Source: Lineus longissimus (taxonomy: Eukaryota; Nemertea; Pilidiophora; Heteronemertea; Lineidae). Taken from it: a stretch of DNA of 64,000 bases. The notes beneath the pieces are model-generated. The model searched no databases. It had not been told where the DNA came from and saw only the letters and a program-made list of their open reading frames with translations. The position numbers and the translations under genes are program-made. Below, piece by piece: positions 11,360 to 23,179 of the stretch (its first letter is position 1; each line of letters begins with the position of its first letter). Location: NCBI RefSeq assembly GCF_910592395.1, contig NC_088326.1, positions 10,855,001 to 10,919,000 of the forward strand, in the 5' to 3' direction.

Positions 11360-11940
11360 CGCTTTTAAGAACTTATAAACTTGAGCAATATCATGCCTTT
11401 TAAAAACAGTTTTGATTGCTTAGGATTCCCAAAGATAATAATTATATTTATTAGTCATACTTTTTCTTTAGCTCGTGGCTTTTCTGGCGGCACTTGGCTA
11501 TTTAATGGAGTCTTGGCTCTTGGTTGCTGGCTCTTGGCTCTCTGCTCTTGGCTCTCAGATAAGGGTGTCCTGACATGCCGTCTGGTACATCTGGCTAATG
11601 ACTGGCATTATCATCAAGTCGGGAAGAAATTTAAAACCTTACCTTGAATCTTGTCTATTCAGGTCGGCGAAATATTATGTACTTCATTAATAAAACGAAT
11701 GTACTGTCATTGACTGAGGTTGTTACCGATCATACTTACTGTAGTATTTTCGAAGACTTGCGGTGATCAGTGCTTCGTCTGATTCAGGTCCCAGCTACTT
11801 TCATTTATACCGACTCAATGTAGGTCTATTTACCGTAACCATGCTTCTTGAGCGAAATCAATGAATGGACTACTTCGAAACGAGGACATTTTCCTCGTAA
11901 CTGGGTCATCATTTAGGGCTCAGTACACAATTAAATCTGC
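11360..11940 (+). repeat. Repeat R, copy 1 of unit 2
   Basis: Counterpart of 3286-3870, with the same GGCTCTTGGCTCTC minisatellite core and only scattered substitutions. Confidence 0.6.
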
Positions 11941-12344
11941 TGTAGGGTCCGTGTAAACTTTGTGTACATACATTTAGTGTAGTCGTATTTAATGTCATTA
12001 GTGAATTTTAGAAAGTTCCAATGATTCTAAATGGTTTTATTAGCGTTTTTGTGAGACATGCCAGAAAATGACACGATGCGGGGCCGTGTTTAGGTCGTAG
12101 ACTGTCCACATTATCCGACCCGATCGGCCGACAGATTCTTAACTAGTCGCGTCTGGTTCGAGTCGTATAATGTGATACGGCCTGTATAATCGTGGGCACA
12201 TGCAGTGGAGACATGCCGGGGACACCCTGATCTGAGAGCCAAGTGCAAAGAGCCACGATTACCGTTTTTTACAATACATGCAGATAGGCACTCCTTGCCT
12301 AGTGTAGTGCGATGAGGCGATCCTACTCTCATCATTTGCTTGAA
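11941..12344. other. Spacer between repeat R copies, unit 2
   Basis: Counterpart of 3871-4286, slightly shortened within the reverse GGCTC block. No gene is seen. Confidence 0.4.
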
Positions 12345-13143
12345 TTGGCCGCTTTCAAGAACTTATAAACTTGAGCAATATCATGCCTTTTAAAAACAGT
12401 TCTGATTGCAGTATTTGCGCAAGGCTACATGATTCGGCAGGAATGACAAACACGTGTGATTGTACACAGGGCATGAAGTGCAGGCACAAAATCCTGATAG
12501 TACGATAGTACGATGGTACGATAGTACGATAAAAATCCTGGGATGATACTGCTATCCACGTGGTGATGTCTGACAAGTCATAAACGGTTACAAAATAAAG
12601 TTATTTTTAAGTAGGGTGCCTGTAGGCTTAGGATTCCAAAAGATAATAATTATATTCATTAGCCATACTTTTTCTTTGGCTCGTGACTTTTCTGGCGGAA
12701 CTTGGCTATTTAATGGAGTCTTGGCTCTTGGTTGGTGGCTCTTGGCTCTCTGCTCTTGGCTCTCAGATAAGGGTGTCCTGACATGCCGTCTGGTACATCT
12801 GGCTAATGACTGGCATTATCATCAAGTCGGGAAGAAATTAAAAACCTTACCTTGAATCTTGTCTATTCAGGTCGCCAAAATAGTATAGCATATACTTTAT
12901 TAATAAAACGAATGAACTGTCATTGACTGAGGTTGTTACCGATCATACATACTGTAGTATTTGTATTTTCGAAGGTTTGCGGTGATCAGTGCTTCGTCTG
13001 ATTCAGGTCCCAGCTACTTTCATTTATACCGACTCAATGTAGGTCTATTTACCGTAACCATGCTTCTTGAGCGAAATCAATGAATGGACTACTTCGAAAC
13101 GAGGACATTTTCCTCGTAACTGGGTCATCATTTAGGGCTCAGA
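12345..13143 (+). repeat. Repeat R, copy 2 of unit 2, split
   Basis: 12345-12430 and 12612-13143 match repeat R. The intervening segment again holds the GTACGATA series. The organisation equals that of 4287-5078. Confidence 0.55.
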
Positions 13144-13737
13144 TCATTGTCCAAACACATTTCTGGTGATAGTTGCCCGTCCCCTCCCATACTCCCAGCC
13201 CCCCCCCCCCCCCCCCAACACACACACACACACGCACGCACACACCGCTAGCTACGCCCCTGCTCAGATAGTAACACGCGCATGGATGACATCGAGTCAG
13301 GACAGAGGTTTGGGGTCAAATTCATCTCCGTCCTGGTGATCAATCATGCACAGTTAAGGGACTGGTTCGTGTTTGATTCAGCTTAATTATCATCGTACAG
13401 ACTGGGATAATTTCGCTGTACTAAAAGATGGAAAATAGCCCTACTGGCGAATTCGTGCACTTGAGCGGACATTCAGCGAATTACCTCATCCGTATACCTT
13501 CAATTGTACAGTAGATGAATGTGGAATAATGTACAGAAATCAGCGTGTAAGGACGCTCTCCGCCGGTCACGGTTTGTTTGCGCGTATAGACGCTCTCCGC
13601 GGTCAAGTGGTTAACTAGTTTGTGACTCATAACGTGGTAGTTTTCTATATTTCAGCCCTTTAAAAGTTTTCCCAGAAGTCGGTTATGATACTTTACTTAG
13701 CGTGTTAATACGCGCCCTGTCACCCTTTGAACCGTTA
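13144..13737. other. Non-coding spacer with C-run/AC microsatellite, unit 2
   Basis: A cytosine run of about 18 is followed by CA repeats at 13199-13245. The rest matches 5079-5737 with several short deletions and has no coding signal. Confidence 0.45.
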
Positions 13738-14086
13738 CAACATAATTATGAGACTTATATTGCGCTAAATCCAACTGGTTTCAGTCGCTCAAAGCGCTTC
13801 ACATTATTACCCCTAGCTATTGGCCTGTACATTCTTGGTTCAAGCTCTACTCTCTGGGAGTATTACCGGTCCGAGCTGCAGCTATACAGCGCTCAGGACT
13901 GACATTCATAGTATGCCAACTCTGCCAGCTCGGTACCCATTTACTCCTGGGTGGAGAGTAGCAAGTAGGGTTAAGTGCCTTGCTGAAAGACACAAAGACG
14001 AAACAGCAGTGACCCTTCCGAGAATCGAACCCACGACCTCCTGATTATGAGCCCGGTGCTCTAACCACTACGCCACTGATCTTCCC
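13738..14086 (-). mobile_element. tRNA-derived SINE, unit 2
   Basis: This copy has the same head (A-box-like, CTCATAA loop, GGTTCGATTC), body and AAGCGCTTTGAG tail as 5738-6091, and occupies the equivalent place in the duplicated block. Confidence 0.75.
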
Positions 14087-16785
14087 ATAAAATCAGAAAA
14101 CAGTCATTAAAGGGCCATTTGCATTATTAAGGGCAATATTACCCAGTTGCCATTAACAAATTGCACAATAAAGGAAAAGAAATCTGACATGGAATAACGC
14201 ATGCCTTTTCGGTTCTCTTCGGTTAAGATACAACACCGGGGCCAAACATCGCTCAGACAGAGCCGTTAGAGGATTATTGAAATTGACACCGGTACCTCAT
14301 TATCGGTGTAGGTTATCTCACAGAACACTGGGGCCAACATCGCTCGGATAGAGCTGTTAGACGAAGGACATTGATACCGGCACAACACTATTGATGTAGG
14401 TTGTCGCACAACACTACCGTTCGAAGGAGCTGTCTGTTTGTACAAAAACCTCTGCGAGACGCATTGGTTTTGGCCTAAATCAATTAAGCTCCATTCTTCA
14501 TGTTAAGTCATGAGACAACCAACCTATGCCTTCAGTTCTGTATCAATTCCTTACACATGTTTGTATCGGCACCTTTTTATAAAATGACTCGTTATACAGT
14601 TTTTAAATTAGGCCAACGACAACCAACCTTTGTGTCATTGAGCACCATTTATCGTAACACTGTGCCATATTTATACTAAGAAATATTTATGAATGTTATC
14701 AATATATAAAACATATATAGATATCCCGTGCGTTTAGAAATGAGCACAACATTGTCAACACTGCATTCAAATGAAAGTTTACATTGTACAAATGTCTAAA
14801 AGGAAATCCTTCTTTTGATGTTGTTTATGGTTAAGAGTGTAAGAACCTCTACCAAATCAACATATCCAATACAAACGGTAAAAACGATATATCGAATCCC
14901 AAACTAATGATAGCTAAAGTCATATGACACACATTCTAATCCTCTTGATCAGGGATACCCTGCTGTCCTTACTAGAGGGGTGTCCTGATGACCACCTTAG
15001 GACGATAATCATTGTTTTTATTGAGGGTGTCCTTGTCACCAAATTGTTCGTCGAGAGGCTAAAAGATAATGTAACCCTTGGAAGGTTAGAAGAAAACTAG
15101 GCGGCTTAAGGTTGGGAAGGTTTATCAATATCGTATAGTTTTCTAGCCTACCCCCATGAAGGTTGGAAGATAATTAGACAAGAATGTCTGTGTGTGTGGG
15201 GGGGGGGGGGGGGGCGCTGTATATCAGAGTGGTAAGGGTTTCCTGCGCAAGTCGCCGCTGCGCCACAGTGCGTTTGGCTCAAGCGTTTATTTGGTAATTA
15301 AAATGCGGGTGCGTATGGCGTCTTTTGACCAACACCCCCGCTTCTCACCAACCAGCCGAGCAGTTAATTTAAATCACCAACTACTACAGTTACGGCTGGG
15401 CTGAAAATGGTTCCATCGTGGCGATGACCGCAGCTGGAAAACGTTTTGGTGGAATCGGACATTACTGTGTTTGGATGATGGTTTATTAAAAAAGATAGCC
15501 GACAGTTTTTGGCCGAAAGGCAATCATGAATGAAAGCTTCAAGAGGGGAAACAGAAATCGATCGGTCTAAATTGTTCTCGTAAAGTGATCCTACCTGAGG
15601 AGCGTGTTAGTGGTGGATGATCATTTTCTTGTCTCACGTTCACTCAACGAAGAAGACAACATCAGCCGAGGGCCAGTAAGTAGCTCCGGAGCTATGTCTT
15701 TACTCTTTCTAGCCTTGTAGCGATGTCAAAACGTTGAGAGTCAAGATTACGACCTCCTTCTTCATATCATGTACTATCACGAGTTTGCTTTAGCTGTTTG
15801 AAGTTCCTGGTTGGGAAGGGCGAGGCAATATTTGGGTCACATATCTTCATGATTGGCTATTGAATGACAACAGCATAGGCTTAGATTTATTAAGAACACC
15901 GAAAGGTGTCTCCACTAGGGTATCTTGATACACATCAGTGATGTACACTACTTGATTGAGTTATGCAAGGCACGTACAATAGGCTTACTAGACTTTGCGC
16001 AACGAAACGAAACGAGCGAAATGGGGGAGCGACCATTATGTTTTACCCCGGTACGTCAAGTTCGATACATGGTGTCAGTCACCAGTATGGATGAGTGATG
16101 ACCCCACACCCACCCAGGCAGCTGAGACACATGTCTTGTTGGACATGCCTACCGATTTTTACTAAATAAAAGCATAACTTCACTTCACACTTTTCGGGGT
16201 TGAAAATGTACTCACGTAAATTACCAAAATTACATGCCAAATTCGCACATGACCTGTTATTTCTCAAAGCTTGGAAGCTCAAATGTCTGAATGTAATGTA
16301 TGCGCGTAATGTATACTCTCAGCAAGCGAATAGTTGTGATCGTCGGTTTTTTATACGAATCGTTTCCTGTATGGCCGTTACAAGCCGTTGCCTGAATATG
16401 ATGTGAACCTGTTTACCGTTCAATGCTGCTCCCTGTGACGATGTACCCGCAAATGTTCAATGAAAAAAATGGTGATAATGACTTACACGGCTTGTTCGCA
16501 TCGTAAACATAGTGGTACCTGGGTTAACTGTCTTTGCGTTTGGCCTAATTTTACAACGATTACTCCCCATGTAACCAAGATCTAGGATGGACAGGCTGTG
16601 TATTATGAATAGGAAAAGTCACCTAGGGACCGTTGCGTAGAATACTTTTTTGGCGAAATATTGCGCAAAGTCCAGTAAGCCCGTACAATACACCCGTTGC
16701 GTCCCGTGAAAGACGATATTGTGTCGCATCAACACAAGAATGTAGGCCTACATACACAATGTCGTGGTTATCCTTCACCCAATGT
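14087..16785. other. Spacer between TRIM copies 2 and 3, partly unique
   Basis: 14087-15050 follows unit 1. About 15051-15357 is a 305-bp segment absent from unit 1, where TTGTTCG runs straight into CCGAGCAG. It contains a guanine run of 18 at 15199-15216. 15358-15500 again follows unit 1. From about 15500 to 16785 the sequence has no match elsewhere in the window. I see no gene, RNA or recognisable element in it. Confidence 0.45.
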
Positions 16786-18846
16786 TTAAACCAACTGGAA
16801 CTTTTCAATGGTGTCATGATATCCAAGCCAGAGATTATCATCATTGATGATGATATGCGGAAAGGTACCACGTGATGTTCTTTTCGCAACATCTTGATAA
16901 TATATCTTCCTCAATACAAACTCCTCGCTTTCTCCATCAGTCACCTGGTAGATACCGATTTCATAGTTCCCAATCCAACCAGCCACCAACACCTCGCCAC
17001 CACTACCAATACAAACATCATGGCAACGGAATCCTTTCACGCCGTGTGAAGATGATGAGATCTCTTCAAGGGTGTTATTTCTCCAGTGAAACCTCAGGAT
17101 CCTGTCACCAGCAGCGATATATAGGGTTCTATTCAGTGAACAGAAAGCCATATAGTTAGCAATGCCACGTACCTGAACACTCTGAATCACTCTGCCATTA
17201 ATTGGTTTCACAACAAGAAGGAGGAAATTATAGGTAGCAGTTATGACAAACATGTTGTCAGACTCATCAGTCTCAACATGCCACAGCCTCCCCATCATTG
17301 GTAATGTTGATACCACAGTATGCACCAGTAGTAGGCCTGAACACTCTAATAGGTGGTTTTTGCTGTCTTGCCACTACTACTTTACCAGTGGATGTGAAGG
17401 CCATGTCAAAATAATGGTGAACTCCCTCTGTGATTCTGCCCGTCAGTGAGAAGATACTTCATCATGGAAGTAAATCATGTCCGCCACACGACCATCAGAT
17501 GAGCCTAATGTAGCAAGGCGGGAGTCAGGTAGATGCTTCAATCGGAAAACTACCGGACACCGCCGATTTCTTTTGTATCTTTTGACTCTTTGCCTGGTGA
17601 TCCCGGATGTCTTCCCTATTCTTAGCTATGTTTTTTTCGGTACAGACAGTCGCTTGCTTTTCAGCGGAAGTCGACTGTTGCTGGACGATATCACGCAGCT
17701 GCGACAGTTTCGTTTCATGCTCTCCAACTCGAGGCATATTCGCGTCTTCAAGTTCAGTGAAAGATGCCTGAATGCATGACATTAGAGCACGAACCACTTG
17801 ACGGATTGGTATCAAGTGGTGGTCACCCTGCTTGTGATCAGATATTCTGCAGCCACTGCAGACAGCTTCTTTACAAGGGCTACAGAAGAACAGTAGTCCT
17901 TTGCCATGAGTTGGACAAAGTCCATAGAGGTCGTGGGCATTTGTACTCAGGTCACTGTCATGCTGTCCTATGCATCCAGGGCACATTTTAAAGTCGCATT
18001 CTTTACATTTGATTTCCGCGAGAAGTGCAGTTCTCTTTTTATGCTTTCGATATGTCTCTATGATGTTGGTTACCATGAAGTTATCCTTCAGGTCGTCCAC
18101 GCCATTTAACGGATTGGGCATTCTTCGCGGCATTGTGAACAAGGAATTGTTCTCCGCTCCTCATTGAGGCTGAAAGGGTGAATGTCGTCCTGGGTGCCGA
18201 CAAATGGTACCCAGGTTCGAGATCGACTGGACAATAAGCACCCTGGGTGCCATTACACAAGACAAACAGCACCCAGCTTCTTCTTCTACACTTTTTCTAC
18301 ACCTACAACCGAGGTTGGACCCACGCTCACGGAGGTCACGTGTCACGATAACCATCATTTTGCAAGATGGAGCAATATCGACTGATTGTCAAGAAAAATA
18401 CGCAGCAAATCCATTCATTTTGTCATCACACAATTTTTCATTCTCTGAATATATCCCTCCTACATACCTTTTCTGAATAAATCATCCGAAATCTGCTTTC
18501 AAAGACCTATAGGCCTAAAGTACCACGGCGTGAGATAAAACGAGATTGCAAGAAACGTCCTCGTCCCTAAGATCCGTAAGCCAGGCAAAAAGAAGCTGGG
18601 TGCTGTTTGTCTAGTGTAATGGCACCCAGGGTGCTTATTGTCCAGTCGATCTCGAACCTGGGTACCATTTGTCGGCACCCAGGACGACATCCACCCTTTC
18701 AGCCTCATTGACTAGACCCAATACTTATCGATGCACTCCTTGCAGAATGTGTGGTTGCAGGGACCGATATACTTCGGCTGTTTCAGTTGATCGGAGCAGA
18801 TGGCACACTCTAATTCACAACTCAAGCTGCTGTCCGCGGTGGACAT
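16786..18846 (-). pseudogene. TRIM-like pseudogene, array copy 3
   Basis: All parts of the TRIM gene are present in order, but broken. The N-terminus (18712-18846) reads MSTADSSLSCELECAICSDQ, up to the middle of the RING. A 537-bp element interrupts the RING at 18168-18704. The second half of the RING has lost one G near 18112 (ACGGG to ACGG), shifting the frame. The first B-box lacks 11 codons near 18005, joined at a TGTA repeat, and so lost two zinc ligands. About 400 bp, most of the coiled coil and the start of the propeller, are deleted near 17571, joined at CTT. Several small indels lie in 17300-17470. The last 179 codons (16786-17325) remain open and end LWLGYHDTIEKFQLV. No full product is possible. 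Confidence 0.9.
18168..18704. mobile_element. 537-bp inverted-repeat (MITE-like) element inside the TRIM pseudogene
   Basis: The terminal inverted repeats are about 115 bp and nearly perfect. The left end begins GGCTGAAAGGGTGAATGTCG and the right end is its complement, closing CCACCCTTTCAGCC. The flanks carry the same 7 bases, TCATTGA, at 18161-18167 and 18705-18711, as a target-site duplication; two further matching bases on the left edge make the size 7-9 bp. The core has no transposase frame. The length of the repeats and the duplication size would suit a hAT- or MuDR-like non-autonomous element; the family is not certain. Confidence 0.85.
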
Positions 18847-19017
18847 CTTGAATTCTGGAAAGAAAACAAGCAAAATAATCAAGGTAGTGTTGTTTGAATC
18901 ACACAAAATATCCTGCAGTGTAGTGTAGGGGAGATATTTCGGCTGCTTCAGTTGATCGGAGCAGATGGCACACTCTAATTTTCTGCTCAAGCTGTAGGCG
19001 GCGGCGGCGGCGGCCAT
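18847..19017 (-). other. Leader with RING stub, unit 3
   Basis: The stub has an ATG at 19015-19017, alanine codons, then SRKLECAICSDQLKQPKYLP. Here two extra bases keep the frame open from the stub through the intronic stretch into the downstream MSTADSS start. In the other units this frame ends in a stop. In an unspliced transcript this would give a doubled RING start, but the gene below is dead. Confidence 0.6.
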
Positions 19018-20010
19018 CTTGTGTTCTGGAGAGATAACAAAGAGAAACAGACGGGAAAACTACACACTGTTTATTCCTTTATGATAGAACACTGATGAAT
19101 TGGAGATGCCAGCGCTGTGGCACTAGCCTAGTGACTCTTGCTTGTGCCTACATCTACTTGTAGGAGGCGGTGTTAGCCCACGCCAAATCATCAGTTTCGG
19201 CCGCGGACATTGTCCGGGACTGACTCTTATTTGAAAAACGGTCTCTCAATTCACAGACGATCTCAAGTCTCAAATTAAGTAGAGATCAAATGCAACCATC
19301 AGTGCCACTCTTGGGAATAGCATGAATAATAACAACAACTTCTACACCGATTTCATATGCGGAAGGTGAGTTTGAAGCACGGTGAAAAAACGACACTCTT
19401 CAGAATTTGAATTTTGCTTGGTGTTGAAAGTCTAAATATCAGTCTTGACAAATTCATCGGCCGACCTGTTTCCTCTTCTCTATAGAGGGTGTGTCCTTGC
19501 CCGCAAATAACCCCAAAACTACATAGGTTTACCTGGTTTAACACTTCAAATTTGTATCAATACAATGTAGAATATTAGCAGATAAGGTAGAATCGGGTAA
19601 TTGTAGCCCCGGTTTAATTGTAGCCCCTGCCTATGATATTGATTGATATCCCCATTCATCGAACAATGCAGGGGCTACAATTACCCCATTCTACCCTATG
19701 CCCCTCAAGTAAATTCGTCTGAAGTTAGAACACGTCAAGCTATTACAAATCATTACATCTGACCAGAGAGTTATAATAAGACACAATGAAATCTGCTTCT
19801 TAAAGTTTACATCAACAGGTTGACAGCGTCTTTTATTTGAGAGACCGTCCGTCAATTGAGAGTCTTCCCTAACCTCGTTTACCCAAGGGTCATTGCGCGC
19901 TCCAATGGTCACCTGCACTGCCCATGGTACCATGTTGAGCTAAAACATATTTGATTGGTCAACGAATAACGTTTGACATGCAAATAAGATCGAAGATGTA
20001 AATAATGAAA
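19018..20010 (-). other. Upstream region of TRIM copy 3
   Basis: Counterpart of 2267-3285 and 25317-26330, with the small palindromic element at 19586-19695. No independent gene. Confidence 0.45.
19586..19695. mobile_element. Small palindromic MITE-like element, unit 3 (110 bp)
   Basis: Same element and same 20-bp right-arm loss as at 2860-2969, starting GGTAGAATCGGGTAATTGTA. Confidence 0.65.
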
Positions 20011-20032
20011 ACCTCCGCAAATACGCTCTTAC

Positions 20033-20115
20033 CTGAAACATCCAACTTCCGATTAGACTATTTCTGTCCTTTCCCTGGATTTAAGCTCTGCTAAAGAAAT
20101 CCACAACTTGAAGAT
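20033..20115 (-). other. Candidate TRIM leader exon, unit 3
   Basis: On the minus strand GTTGGATGTTTCAG is followed by GTAAGAGCG, a near-consensus splice donor (exon end at 20033). The same sequence lies upstream of copy 4. It would be a non-coding first exon spliced to the TRIM coding exon. The start of the exon cannot be fixed. Confidence 0.3.
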
Positions 20116-20119
20116 ATTG

Positions 20120-22080
20120 TCATACTAATATATATATAGGTATGTTTATTTCGTGCACAATCTGTACATAGTAGTAGAACAGTGCATTACAGTGAATAGT
20201 GCTGGGTGCGTTGAAAACTGATGACTAATTAATACAATTCTGAATGCATATCTCTAAACACGTATGATCTAAGAATAGGTAATACATGTACAATTACCCA
20301 TAATCAACCCTATGGTATAGTTACATTGTACATAGATATTCAAGTGTGTCAGTAATTTCCCTGTATCCAAAGATTCCCTCATAACCATCAATTCTCGTAT
20401 TTGGGATGCTACCCTATTTGATCGTGCATGTCACTATGTTCAGTTATTATATCAAGCATCGTCCTTAGATTTGGTAAGAGGGTCCTGTTCCAATTAAACA
20501 TATTTAGGAGCCATGTAACACTTTTCCCAATAGGCGAGCTGCTACCCTGAATAATCGATTTTGAGCTAAAGTTTAAGAAAACATTTGCTGACATCAGGAT
20601 ACTACAAAAGTACTTAAGGAAACGTTTTTTTGACCTTGTGTTTGAATACACAGGTCCTGGATTATATATGAAAGTGAGACATTATGCGTACGGTATGGAA
20701 GACACAAGATTTTACGGACACTTTCGCCACGCTACATACAAATCTGTCATATATGGCTCAGACAAGTCAAGAAGCTGGGAACCATATAATGACATACAAT
20801 ACGTCTTAAATAAGTGGTATCGAGTTTCAAAGTTAGCAAATCTAAATTGTGCCGATACCATTGTTCTTTTGTAGAGGTCATTGACCATTTCATGTACCCT
20901 TCTCCGACGGACATCATGCCCAAGAAGAATGCCAAGGTGGATTTCTTCAGTGGAAGGCCTTATTAAATTGCCATCAAAAAACACCTCGGGTGGATCATCC
21001 TGAGGGCCAAATACCAATAACTTACTCTTTGAAGCATTAAATGATATTTTAAAAACAATTGAAAATTGCTTTGCAATCTTTAGCAATTTCTTCAACCCGA
21101 ACAGTGTTGGAGACATGGTGATTACATGGTCTGTGGTATGCTAAGGCACCACAGAACAGATGACCAATGTAGCACCCAAAACCTGAATTTCTTAGATCCG
21201 TTATTAAGTCATCAAGGTACATGTATATACCAAATAGTACAGGTGAAAGCACCCCTCCTTGTTTTACCCCATTCTTTACAGAGAATTCTGCTGACAAAAA
21301 ATCACCCCACTGAACCCGTATTTGCTGGCTAGTATTCAAATTTGCTAGTATTAAACAGTGCAATCAACGGACACAAACCCTTTTTAAATAATATTCGGAA
21401 CAATCTAACGAAATGAACGCAATCAAACGCTTTACTTGCGTCTAACATTATACAATAAACAGCAGTGTTACAGTTAATATTGTGATAATCGACCACCTCA
21501 TTTAGCACAGTGCTACAACTAACCGTTGACAGGCCCTTTTTAAAACCGAATTGTGCATCTGAAGTAGACAATACATTTTCATACTTTCGAAGGAGTATGA
21601 TCTAATACTTTGCCCATGATACTACTTAAAGATATTCCTCGATAATTCTCGGATGAGTTTAATGACTTGCGGTTGTTCTTGGGAATAGGTATAACAGTAG
21701 ACTTGGCAAAGTCAGTCGGACAATACCAATAGGCAGTCATAGAACTTAGCAGTAATGATATAGAGATATGAAGTTTTTGGCCACCATTAATGAAGTGATC
21801 TGATCCGACTTCTGGTAAACTATCTTTCTTTCCTCGCTTCAACCGCTTTACACCAATGATCACGTCACGTATACTCAAATGGTGGGTTTCATGACAGAGA
21901 CCACCACAGCATTTATGAGTTATACCATCGTTGATATCATTTTTCAACGAATTAATATCATTATAGTCCAGGGTTAGAGAATGTCCGTATAGGTCCAATC
22001 GTTCTCTCAAAACTGTCAATGAAGACTCTGCATTAATGTCTGCGCAGTGTAGCAAACTGTCATTACTGCTGGCTTTGACC
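20120..22080 (-). mobile_element. Decayed non-LTR (LINE-type) retrotransposon
   Basis: Minus-strand frames spell successive reverse transcriptase blocks, split by frameshifts. They are the NYRGISL block (21600-21690), FGFKKGLST and LDASKAFDCV (21400-21570), GVKQGGVLSPVLFGIYM with LDDLI (21190-21290), and the thumb-like region with NASKSKLLVFG and HLGILLGHDV (20900-21060). Known family: these motifs belong to the finger and palm of LINE reverse transcriptases, which copy RNA at a nicked target. The YADD box near 21150 is broken by a frameshift and substitution, so the enzyme is dead. The 3' end ends in a TA-rich tail (about 20120-20145). No endonuclease is seen; the 5' part is cut off by about 22080. 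Confidence 0.85.
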
Positions 22081-23179
22081 TCAATAATTATGTTTCTTCA
22101 CAGATGAGGGTCATTTCCAGTTTACAGGCGCATAGCGGTCTCGTCAATTATATTACTTAGATCATTTTGTCCCCTAGCCTCGTTCCACACAACTTAGTGG
22201 GTTCATGTTGACCGTCCTCGAGGAAGTTAGCGTAAAGCGGTCTCATCACTAGCTAAGATCCTTTCAAGTTGACTGATCTCGAAGAAGTGGGCGTATTGCG
22301 GTCTCATTAATTGATAAACGGTGGAATCATGACTCCCCTCGAACAAAATTTAGGCCAACACTTGTGAGATAATGGCAGTGTCGTCATATATTACTTCAAA
22401 TTATCAGTCTGTCCCAGAAAAACAAAACCCTTGACACTTCAGTTGTTTTTTGCCTGCTCGAGTACCTGGTAAAAAGGTCGGACATATTGTTGTGCAGTGC
22501 CGATTTAAAATCCTGAACTCCAGACATTATGTGCCAAATCCCCATTCCTAGTCATCTCGTATATTTCTGAAATCTGAGTCCCTCGGTCGTGCGTCCAGGA
22601 AAACAGCGCTACCTTGCTTCAAGACGCGATAAAGTTCCTTTTTAACATAGATTAAGAAGAGATGGTGTTCGGTATGAAATAAATTCATAGTAGGCCTAGT
22701 ATCTCTAGATCCGAAGCCGGATACGCATCAGTAAAATACTACCATATTTGGCAGTGCTATGGGATAGACATATTCAGGAATCGGAATCGGAATCGGAATC
22801 TGGATTTTGATTCTACGGGGTGTACAGGAAGTAAAACAGATTGGGATTAGCATTGTCTATTTTTGGTGCGGTGAGAAAAAATGTACTAGAGCAAGTAAGA
22901 ACGCATTTTGGTGGTAACTGTACAATCATGGCCCTAAACAACGAGTACCCGTACTTTCTCGCACATTTAAAAAATATGACAAATATCTCTCCAATTTACT
23001 GAATAATTCTTATCAATCTTATGGTCAGGACCGTTTTTAACTTTTTTGAACACCACTTCTTGTCCCAAAAGTGCCTAAATCTGTAATTAACAAGACGTTT
23101 TTTCGAAGACGCTGCACCCCGCTATAGATACGGCCCTGGTACATGCATTCTTCTTTTGTCATCTACATACACCCGATAT
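22081..23179. other. Spacer downstream of TRIM copy 4
   Basis: From about 22193 this matches 7191-8189 and 26682-27654, the 3' flank shared by TRIM copies 2, 4 and 5. It includes the GGAATC array near 22777. No gene is seen. Confidence 0.5.
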
